From NCBI RefSeq assembly GCF_914767665.1, contig NC_059507.1, positions 1,922,001 through 1,986,000 of the forward strand: DNA of 64,000 nucleotides. The letters run 5' to 3'. Positions within the stretch are counted from its first letter, which is position 1. Each line of letters begins with the position of its first letter. Origin of the DNA: Harmonia axyridis (lineage: Eukaryota > Arthropoda > Insecta > Coleoptera > Coccinellidae). This document shows positions 47,346-58,500 of the stretch, piece by piece. Both the position numbers and the translations under genes were made by a program. The notes beneath the pieces are model-generated. The model ran no database searches, was not told where the DNA came from, and was given only the letters and a program-made list of their open reading frames with translations.

Positions 47346-48859
47346 TACAAGATTGATAGGTTAATGGCTCTATCATAAATTACCTCAGGCATCAAATTAT
47401 TATTATTACTTTGCTTCCGCCGTTTTGCAATAGATGGCTGTAGCGGTAATTGGTAGTTGAAATAAATAGATCATAGATGTCATATAATAAGCTTAGTTAT
47501 TTTTAAACATAACGCCATCAAGTATTATTCGATTTTTAACTGAATCATAAAGTTATTCTCGATTAAACATGTCAGCTTACCAGCTGAATTCTCTTTAAAA
47601 TGAAGAAATCTGCAGCTGAAGCTCATCAAATGCTCTCAAATACCTATGGTGAGGCCACTATTAGTGAAAGAATATGCCGAGAGCTTCAAGAACGGTGATT
47701 TTGACGTAGAAGATCAGCATGGCAGTGGAAGAGAGAACGTTTTTTTTATGCAAAAGGTAGAGAAGGCATTTAGGTATAAAAAAATGGTTGGTCTCTGATT
47801 TCGAAATTTCAGCCAGCACGATACATTTCAGAGTTTCAGACTATCCTTTTTGGATTAGGTTTTGTCGTAATAAAACATTCCATAATATCGAATCTCAATA
47901 TTTCTCGTTCTGCTCGTTTCTTCTCGTTTCGATTTTGCCATATTTCAGTGTGTTGTTTGGCATCGCGCATGCGAAAATCAGAACTTCTCTAAAGATAATA
48001 ATATTGCTAAAAAATTTGACAGTGTGGCTTTTTTGCTATGGTCTAGTCGGTTTTTCAGCTGACGTTTGGCAATATACTACGGTAAGCATCTTCAGGGGTT
48101 TGTAGGTTGTAGCCATCAGAGATATTCAGCTTCAAGTTGCAATCTACAACCTAGAATCCTCTGAAGATGCTTACCGCAGTTTTAAGCGAAACGTTTGGTG
48201 AACAACCTACAACACTACGGCTAGAAAGCTCGGAATTTTCCAATTCTACACAACAATAAGGAGGTGAAAGCCTTTAGCAAATTTTCTTAGAATCTATTTC
48301 GAAAAACGTACTGTTAAGTGCTGACTTTTTAGGATAAGAAGACGAGGATCTTCTTCAAAATTTGTCTCTTATAAAGTGGGAATGGGGTTAAATAAATCAA
48401 ATCTTCGTGAGTTGTAAAAATTTGAGTTATTACTGAAAGTCATTATTGATTCTTCACTTTTATTGCTCCAAGTTTGTAATACATGATAATTTAAAACTAA
48501 ACAAAAATACCTTAATCAGTAAAATCTCCACTGTAAAATGAAACAACTGTATGAATATATTGTAAACGGTTTAGCAAAGCGCAAAGCTAAGATAGACCAA
48601 CAAAAATTGGCCGATGTAGATATATACAAAAATTCTCAGGTCAATCTTTTTCGTTCGAGATAGTCTTAGCTTAATTTCAACAGGTCACGACTTCTTTTCA
48701 TGTTCTTCAAAACCTTCTTCGAAATGGAATAAGTATCATCTATATATTTCTTTACAAAAATCAGTTATCAAAAATCATGCGTAACACAGCATTAATAACA
48801 CTGCTATAAAAGCTCTTGGGACAGTCTCAATCAAATATACTTTTAAGTACGTAGTTGGT
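47346..48859. other. Unassigned sequence with a long hairpin
   Basis: No gene is recognised. A hairpin with ~35-bp arms lies at 48077-48180. A 105-codon plus-strand frame (47788-48105) lacks motifs. Confidence 0.35.
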
Positions 48860-49035
48860 ACCTAAGAGTATCAGAATCTTTATTTGCGTCCTGGCACTGT
48901 CTGTTGCAATTAGAGGGGATGATTGCAACTTACAGGGCGGGAATCGAGCACCTCAATGAGGGTAGAGGGCGCCCTCTGTATGAGATCTCTGTTGCAAAAT
49001 AGGATAATGTATTGATTAAGAGTTCTTGCGATAGC
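48860..49035 (-). other. Mlp84B: 3' UTR of the muscle LIM gene
   Basis: Downstream of the stop codon the minus strand runs about 150 nt to an AATAAA (plus-strand 48879-48884). Cleavage is expected 15-25 nt further, near 48860. Confidence 0.65.
48879..48884 (-). terminator. Mlp84B: Polyadenylation signal AATAAA of the muscle LIM gene
   Basis: A canonical hexamer on the minus strand about 150 nt past the TAA stop at 49036-49038. It is the first such signal after the stop. Confidence 0.65.
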
Positions 49036-49503
49036 TTAGGCCATGGTCAGGGCTCCAGCACCCATGCCAAAACCTACACCACGTGGTCCAAAGTTCCTGC
49101 CGTAGCAACCCTTGCAATAAATCTCCCCATTTGGAGCATCGTTCATATTGGTGGAATCTAGGGACCTAGAGCAATCGGCGCAGCTGAAACATCTTCTGTG
49201 CCATAGACCGTTCTTGCTGATCATCTGCTCTGCAGCAAATACGGCATAACCGCATCTGCGGCAACCTAGACGAGGATCTTTGGCCTTTGGACCGCTGTTA
49301 GGCTTGGCATCGCTGCAAATTTGGGGTGTAGAGCCATCGACTGAGACAAGGGTTGGTGCATGGCCGAAACCAAAACCTTTTGGTCCGAACAGTTTGCCGT
49401 AGCAGGCTTTGCAGTGGACCTCCTTGTCGGGACCATCGCAAGCCAGGACAGAATCTAATGGACGATGGCATTCGGCACAATTGAAGCACTTTTTGTGCCA
49501 CAT
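49036..49503 (-). CDS. Mlp84B: Mlp84B last coding exon: rest of LIM4, LIM5, stop
   Basis: Acceptor TTTCCAG precedes MWHKKCFNCAECHRPLDS. The exon encodes residues 339-493. It completes LIM4 (ending GKLFGPKGFGFGHAPTLVS) and holds all of LIM5 from GCRRCGYAVFAAEQMISK to GRNFGPRGVGFGMGAGALTM, with Ala and TAA following. Phase 0 at its start. Confidence 0.93.
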   Translation of the reverse strand: MWHKKCFNCAECHRPLDSVLACDGPDKEVHCKACYGKLFGPKGFGFGHAPTLVSVDGSTPQICSDAKPNSGPKAKDPRLGCRRCGYAVFAAEQMISKNGLWHRRCFSCADCSRSLDSTNMNDAPNGEIYCKGCYGRNFGPRGVGFGMGAGALTMA

Positions 49504-52500
49504 CTGGAAAGAATTGCATGATTTAAATATTTTCATCATTTGCCTATTACTGTGCAGAATCATTTTGCACATTTAAACTGTGAGAAATGAGTCAGCATGA
49601 CTTTTAGTCCTTCATGGTTTTCGGTATAACATTTTCACAATTTTTTGGTACTTACAGTTCCCTTCGCCAATTGTTGTTCAGCAGCGAACACCATTCCACC
49701 ACATCTTGGGCAACCTTGACCAGGTGGAGCTTTTATAGAAGTAGTATCTGGGTTGTAAAATGGACGGGAAGCTGATATTTCATCTTCACTGGAAGAGAAA
49801 TCTCTTGTTAGTCTTGTCAAATACTTAATAACCAAAGTTTTTGTAACAGTAAAAATCTTCTAATCCATATACACTGCGCAAAAAAATTAACGCACATTCT
49901 GAAAATCTCAATTTCAATAAAAGTTAACTCTACATTGACTTTATAACTTATTTTTTATGTTCTCTCCGGAAGGTTTTGAACGAAACAAGACACATCAAAT
50001 GGAAGAAAAACATATTGAAATGCTGATAAGTGATTTAATACTTGGTATTTTCACCCCTTGCGTTGATTACAGCTCGACAACGACGGTTCATACTCAAAAT
50101 GAGTAATCTTAAAATGTTCTGATCTAATCCTTCCCAGATTTCTCTGAGTTGGATTCCTAAGTCATTATTAAGAGTAGCTGGATGATATTCTGAACGTCTC
50201 AGCCTTCTATTGAGGTTGTCATAAACCTGCTCAATCGGATTGAGATCTGGACTTCTTGCTGGCCATTCCATTAGAGAGACTTCAATCTCTTCAAGGTACT
50301 CCTGAACGATACGCGCATGATGGGGTCTGGGTAAGAGCTGGGCCTCTTGCCGCGACACGAGGCCTTAAATCATATTCTCTGAGGCGATTTCTTATTATCT
50401 GAGTGCTAATTTGCACCCCATGAGTTCGCTCAAGCTGATTTTGAAGGAAGCGAGCGGTTGCAAACCGTTGTCTCAACGGAGAATCTCTCAAGTAACGTTC
50501 TTGAATGGCAGTTGTTACCCGTGGTCTACCCTGTCCTGGTCTTCGGACATTCATACCTGTCTCCCCGAATCGCTGCAACATTCTGGACACACTTGAAAGG
50601 GAAACTCCAAACCTTTCTGCAATTCTTGTGTATGTCCACCCTTCTTCTCGCAAAACTACCGCTTGGTCACATTCCTCTTGGGTCAAATTGCGTGTTTCGC
50701 GTTGCATAGTGATCGAGTGTAAAAAATCAAATGAAAGAAAAACTATTGATCACTAGAATTGATCGAGAATAACTGATTTCAGAATGGAGCCAATACATTC
50801 AAAATCTGATAAGCTCATCTTTTTTTATTCCTGCTGGGAAAAAACATCTGTATTGAAGAAAAACATATGCATGCATAATTCTGATAAAAATAATTATCAT
50901 TGAGAACACCTTCAGTTGTAGAATAAATTTGAGATTTCCATAATGTGCGTTAATTTTTTTGCGCAGTGTATATCTAAGATGACAACACTTTATCAATCAA
51001 GGTAAACTTACGTCAAACCATCAGTTTGAAGGAATCCAGATCCACAAGCGAAACCATAACCATGTGGTCCCCATTTCTTTCCGTAGCAAGTTTTGCAGTA
51101 GACATCTCTGTCTGGACCATCACAAGCAATGATGGAATCTAGGGTCTTGGTGCAGTCCTTGCATTTGAAGCATTTCCTGTGCCATGGCCTTCCTCTAGCC
51201 AACACTTCTTCAGCGGCGAAGACTACACCACCGCACCTAGGACAACCCTGACCAGGTGGAGCCTTGATGGAGGTGGTGTCAATGATGCAGGTCTTTGGTG
51301 CAGCATCACTATTCAATTCAATTAATTTTGAGAAAAAAGGGTGAGAGAACAAAGTTCAAAAGAGCAACCAAAAGTATCAGTGGTGTTCTCTTGCTATGAT
51401 CGAGTGAAAAAGATCTTCATCGATAAATGAAGATTAACTTTTATTTATAATGTTTCTGACCTGGGCTGCTATTCTCGAATAAGCATAAAGCTGACAAAAC
51501 CTACAAAATTAAACTTAATATATTTCAATAAGTTCAACTTACTGTAGTCTAAACGCTCAGATCAGTGGTTTTTTTCTGAGGACGCATGAAATGTCACAAT
51601 TTCGACAATAGCAGCCGAAACTTCAAGAACACCAGAGACTGATCTAAGATCAATTGATTCTTGTATTTGAACAAAGAAGTGTTATTAGTAAATGAAGAGC
51701 CAACTGTTAAAGGCATAGCAAGCGTGCATGGGTAGAAGGATAAGTTTTGAACTTCCAAACACATATACCATAGAAAAAACATAATATGTTGCTACCTCTG
51801 CCATTCTAAGTCCAAAGCGTCAGACATAAGTCCAAGGAATAAGCCTCCAGCATGTCCAATTCCTCTGGGACCAAAGCGTTGAGCATAGCAAGCTATGCAC
51901 ACAAAATTATTAGTTTCAGCATTAAAATTACTTCAAGACTGCTCCAAATTTTTTTATTAGGTAGATGTATTAATTACAATTATTTGGAGCGACCTTGAAT
52001 TCAGCTGATTGATGTTGGACATAAAGAACACTGTACTAACCCAATGGAATAGCATTCGCTTTGAAGAGTTCCACCACCTTGACCATATCCGTATCCCTTG
52101 GGTCCAAATCTCTTACCGTAACAAACTACACAACACAAAATCGTTCAAATGAAAGTCACACTTACAAAGTCTAACTTACTCCAGCTAGTATTCGTTATTT
52201 CATCTTAGAAATATTCACTAACAGTTATTTTCAATTTTTTTCTACTTGTATTTGTATCACCTCCTGGTTCTCTTCCAAATTTCATTCAACACGTCATCAG
52301 TGACGTCATTTGGAAATGTGCACAATCGAGTGTCATATACTTAGCGTTTATTTCAAATATTGATTCAAGTTTTCTTTAGTGGAATTCATCTTGTTGTAGC
52401 AATAAATATAATGTTATGGCAATCTGTTTAAGGGGTTGTAAGTGTTCAATGACCTTTCTATAGAGAAAACACTCACAGTTAACAGAGAATCAGCAGATGA

Positions 52501-55500
52501 TACAATTCAAGAGAGAATTCAAAATAATAATTTTCTATATTTGAGTATCGAGATCATGAAAATTTCTTGACATATTATAGGAGAAGTTATGAGTTAGCAT
52601 TGTCAAACAACTTCCCATTCGGTAGGTTGTTCAAATCATTTAAATTTTTGAACATAAGTCTTTTCGTGTTACTTCTCGCTTTAAAATTATAAAAAAGAAA
52701 CGCACCTTTGCAATAAATTTCCTTGTTTGGACCTTCAGTGACGTTCACCGAATCTAAACCCTTGTTACAGTCACCACACTTGAAACAGGACTTGTGGAAA
52801 GCCTTCAAAACAAAGTAACAGATAAAAGAAACAGTACACAGGAAGAATAGTAGACAGGTCACAGGTAAAAAAAAATGGTTAAAACCGACAGTCACTTTAA
52901 AATCAAAACTGTCGTACCTCGGCAGTAGACACTACCATCTGGACCATCACAGTGTGATGTTGAGTCCAACCAACGCTGACAGTTCCCACAGCGGAAACAT
53001 ATTCTATGCCAACCCTAAGCAGGGAAAATGTTATATTTTTTAACATCAGATTTAACTCATTTCTATATTTGGATGTGAGTAATTAAATTTTCACAATATT
53101 TCCAGAATTATAGAATTAATCCAGCAAAAATCTACTAACTACTTGGTTGTGGTTAATTGAATAGAATTTTGAACAAACGCACTAAGACTTAATGAGTTGA
53201 ATGCATCACAAATCTTCAAAACAAATTATTTGAAATTCGCCAGAAAATATGCAATGCAATTTGAACATGGAATACGTTCAGATTTGGCATTGAAAAATAG
53301 CTCTCCCAGTTCGAAAAAAATGCAGTAATTTATTTGGATGTTTTCTACATAACTCTCTTCGTGTCTCTTTGTGGATTTTGGCACTTTAAATTTTGTTAAT
53401 TTTCCAAATTTCAGACTCTAAAGAAGTTCCATCTTTTGGCATAGTTTCCAATCATGTTTTGCTGCCAAGGAGTGATAAATCACTGCCTGTTTTGTTTATT
53501 CACTCGAAAACAGAATTTATATTACTCACTCTGCCTCTGGCAAGCATTTGTTCAGCAGCGTAAACATAACCTCCACATCTTGGACAACCTTCTCCTTCAG
53601 GTGCCTTAGCAATAGCTTTTGGGAGGAGGGGAGCTTTAGATGTAACCATATCTTCATCTCTAAAATATTTACCATAATAAAACAGGGTATTCTTATAACA
53701 CCGACCGTTTTGAATTTGCCAGTACAATAATAAAAGCAAGGAATCTGACTTGCCAATAAAATAGGTAGCAGGACAAAAACAAAGCAAAGAATTCATAGAA
53801 AAATCAGTTCAGATAAGAGGAAGTGGTAATAAATTTTTCCTACAACTGCTATGAAAAGCAGCGTATTCTCCATAGCTTACTCAATTTCGAAACTATGTAT
53901 TGCTCATACTGTAGGAAATATTATTTTTCACGCCACTTTGCCTACACCTCGCTTGGTAGACCAATGAAATTGGGCTTTTGAGTCGTTTCTATGGAAACAC
54001 AATAAATTATCACATACTGTCAACGAAGGCCATTTTGATTTGCATCAAGTCCATTACTTGAATTATTGAAATAAGTGCAGTTGTAGAAAAAGTATAGTGT
54101 GCAACATTTAGAGAATAGTATATTGTGCAACAAGAAAGGAAAGTCCAACTTTTCTCGCGAGTGCGGAAGTGTGTGGCACGAGCCTGAAAGGCGAGTACCG
54201 CAAACACACGAGCGAGAAAAATACTTTCTCCACATGTTGCACACTATACTTTTCCTACAACTGCACAAATTCCAATTATTCAAGTAATGGACTTAATTCA
54301 AATCAAAATGGCCTTCGTTGACAATATGTACTAATTTATTGCGTTTCCAAAGAAACGACTTCTCAAAAGCCCAATTTCATTGGTCTACCAAGTGAGGTGT
54401 GGGCAAAGTGCCGTGTGGAATAATATTTCTCACAATATGAGAAATACATAGTTTTGAAATTGAGTAAGCTATGAAGAATATACTTTCCATAGCAGTTGTA
54501 GAAAAAGTATAGTGTGTAACATGAGAAATGAGAAATTCTTTTTCTCACTAGTGAGAAAAGTTGAACTTTCCCCACTTGTTGCACAATATACTATAAAAGT
54601 TTATATCGATTTAGCGTGTTTGAGTGATTATTTAGTTTTTCTTTGCAATTATTCCTTGCAATAGATTGTCAGTGTTCAATAGAGTTGCATGCACAATATA
54701 CATTTAAAATACTCTTTTCAAAACGTTTTTCTATCAAGAATTAAATCAATACGGTGTCCTCAAATGAATTTTTCTGTTCCTCAGCAGTTTCTTTGGTTTT
54801 TTTTTGTCCAGCTACCGGGTTTTAGAATGTGAATTATTTTAGAGCTGATTCAAAATTTTAGCTTTTAGGTACAATTGACAGTTTTCAACAAAACAATTCA
54901 AAAGGACAATTTCGATTTTCAGCTCTAAAATAACAACATAGCAGGAAAATATAACAAAAGGTAACAAATAAAATAATAAGAAGAGAGAAATAATAATTGG
55001 ATAATTAGCATTGCATTGAAAAACAAGAAGCAGTGGTGTGTATATCGGAATTGCTCGTGCAAAGTGTTACTACTTTTGGAATAATTGTAATGAGAGAAGG
55101 TAGTGTTTCTCGCCTTTGATATTCTACCTAATCCATTTGTTTAAACTTGAGGAGGGCACTTCCTTATCCCATCACAGGGTTAGGGATAGAACATAAAAAG
55201 TTGTTAATACAGGCAGGAGCAGATATTTAGTCATCATGCTATACCACGAAGTTTCTCACCGTTCTCCCAGATTGTTTAGTTCCACATAGACATCCCACAT
55301 GAGGGGGGGAAACAGGGTTTTTGGGGAAAAATTACAACGGTAACAAGGTGAAATAACTCAACAAGGGCAACAAACAAATAACGCAGATTTCCAACAAATA
55401 ATATCACAATTTATACTACACACAACATGGTATTTTTGACATGTACATACATTCAACATGCACGGGAAAGAGTATCATCAAAAATATGTGTTATTTGAGC

Positions 55501-58500
55501 GCCCAATCTCAGTTTTTTTTTTCAAAATTTATTAATATTCAATTATCACAACGACATAATAATTGAATTGATATTTGACGGTGTAAAATTCAATGTAAAA
55601 TAATAATAACCTATCAAGTTATCATCTAAGTTTACCTAACACGTATTGGGTTTTGAGGGTTATAGGTACTTGTGGAAGCTTGAGATAGTGATCCTGTGGC
55701 ACTCCTTAAGAGCTTCTGTTGGGACAAAAAAGGAAGTGTCATGCTTTTTTTTAGGTAAATCACATTATATCGGTGACTATCTGTTCACAGGGATCCACCA
55801 TATGCAAGGACATTTTATATAGGTATCAATCAAGTGAAGGTATGAGTTTGAATATTGAAAGGCTATTTTAGTGTTCTTCCTCTATGCTGAGAAGGTAATG
55901 AAGAATCTCTACTATGTGCAATTTTCAAGAACTAAAGTGTTATTTATTAAGCTAATCATTCTAAACTGAAGTTGTAGTAACAAATCTCTAATCCACTTAT
56001 TTTCCACAAGCTTTTAAAGAACGTTTCGAAAACGCCATCTTCGGAAACTAAGAATTACTAACTAAATTTGCAGATGTGTGATCTCAAACCATTCTTAAAA
56101 CTTAATCTATCACAGCTCAACTTCGATCACATGAACCTTATGTTCCAAACTATTCAATACGTCTCTACCAATTTTTAATTTTACACTAAGAACCCTAAAT
56201 AGTAAATCATTCAGTAAACTATCCTTTCTTTTGGACATTTCAATACTTTCCATTTTGCCCAAAACTTTTCATTTGTATACTTTATAAGTTTCAAGGAACT
56301 TTTTTTTCTTTCAATATTTTCTTACATTGTAAAATGACTGTATTTTGTTTTGAATGTAGACTAATCATGAAATAAACATTATTATTATTATTATTATTAT
56401 AATTATTACTATTGGATACAGCATCCAGTGTTCAAAATTTGGTCTGCCAATGCATATTTATCATTAAAACTATTCAAAAACTCATGTGTCATATAAGGAA
56501 TAACCATAATGATAATATGCATTGGCAGACTAAATTTTGAAAACTTGTTCGGTTTCCAGAAGTACATCAAAATTATTATATACAAATAAAAAGGAAGATA
56601 TAAAAAAAATCAAAAGAAAAGATAGTTTGCTTAGTTCTGAGCCAATACTCATTAATGATCCACTGTTAGGGCTTCTTAGTGTAAAATAGAGAGCTAATAC
56701 GCTCTATTAGTGTGACGTCACACACCGCCATTTTTGGTTCTCCTGTCAGTGTTCGGAATCCAAACAAATAAATTGCCATTCAAATTAGTACGGTGTCGTT
56801 GAAGGAATTGGCTTATTTTCATAAATGTGAGTATTTGAGGAACGATTTCATTATTAATTGATAGACAGAAGGAACGAGGTTAATACCAGTAAGTTTGAAT
56901 CCTGTATCATTCTCCAGATTTTGTAAAAAGCCGTGTTTATTAGTTGAACTTCAAGTTCGAACTTACTGGCATTAATCTCGTGCCTTCTGTCTATCAATTA
57001 ATAGTAAAATCTTTGCTTAAATAATCTCATTTATCAAAATAAGCCAATTTCTTCAACGACAACGTACTAATTTGAATGACAATTTGTTTGTTTGGATTCC
57101 GAAGACTGACAGGAGAACTAAAATGGCAGTGTGTGACGTCATCACTAATAGAGCGTATAGGGACATATTGAATAGTTAGCTCATTGTGATTGATGTTAGA
57201 TCATTGTGATTGATGTTACCTTATGATAGGTTAAGTTTTAAAGATAGTTTGAGATCACCCTTTTTGCGAATTTAATTGGTAACCCTTTCTGAAAACTTTC
57301 ATTAATGGCTTGTGAATACTATGTGAATTAGAGTATGTTCATCACAACTTCAGTAGATTACTATGTCCACTGTGATCTCGAAAAACTTTGCCAATTACTC
57401 AAGAAGAAGAAATTCCAATCCTTGTGGACAGAGAGTCACTACACACTTTATGAATAAGATAAGGAAAGCCCCCATTTTGAAATTTTGCACAATTTTCTGA
57501 TAACGTGGTCTTGTCCTTCGCAATTTTTTTTTAGATGTGTTGACGTGAAACTTACCCTTGAAGATGGGCACCGGTGTCCATGCTCAAGCAGCCTGCACCA
57601 CCACCAAAACCGTATCCTTTTGGACCGTATTTCCTGCCGTGGCAGTTCTTGCAGTACAACTCAGATTCGTGTTCTGCGCAGTTGGTGGAGTCGAGGAATT
57701 TCTGGCACATTCCTGCAAAAAAAATTGGTTTATTTGAGTGTTTACAAGTTTAAAACAGATGAAGAAGCAGAGAATTTGTTGTCTATATGAGTATATAAAT
57801 TGGAAATAGATGAGGAATTATTTTTAACACGGAAATCCTATGGAAATGTAATAGTTTCAGAAATTCGCGAAACCAAAAAAAAATATCTAGTGAAAAATAA
57901 GTTCGTGAGCTTTTTCTTACACATATTTCAAAGAATTATTTTCTATTCAGTGTATACAGCAGGGTTTATATACCATCATTCATCAATTGTTTAATTTCTA
58001 TTGGAATCGAATAATGATTGAAAGTTTGCATTTATCCAATGATGCGGAAGTTTAGCAATAGATTTTATGGTCGTTTAACAAAAGTTAAATAATTGTAATT
58101 GACCAGGAACTGAGCATTAATAATTGTAATACTGGGCTCAGAAAGTGCGTAATCTTATTACAATGAATCAATAAATAACGGGTGTTTTTTTCGAGGTATA
58201 TAACTTTAAGTTGGCATTACTGTTCAAAATGACGACCGATTTAACAGCTGTCAAATGATTTATTCTCAGTTTGGTTTGGCAATTCATCATGAATAGACTC
58301 ACGCCTGAACAACGCTTGCAAATAGTGCAATTTTATTTCGAAAATAATGGTTCTGTGCGGAATACGTATCGTGCACTACGTCCATTTTATTTTGTATAGC
58401 GATGCAGCGCACTTCTGGTTGAATGGCTACGTCAACAAACAAAACTGCCGCATTTGGAGTGAAGCTAATCCTCAAGTGTATGTCGAAACACCGTTACATC

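Noticed and set aside
52587..52895. 102-codon frame containing AFHKSCFKCGDC as a separate small gene
   Set aside because: The recognisable part is alternative exon 4b of the muscle LIM gene; the flanks are intron read through.
54148..54220. tRNA or structured RNA gene in the GC-richer hairpin
   Set aside because: No cloverleaf or anticodon arrangement could be read; the stem belongs to the centre of a foldback element.
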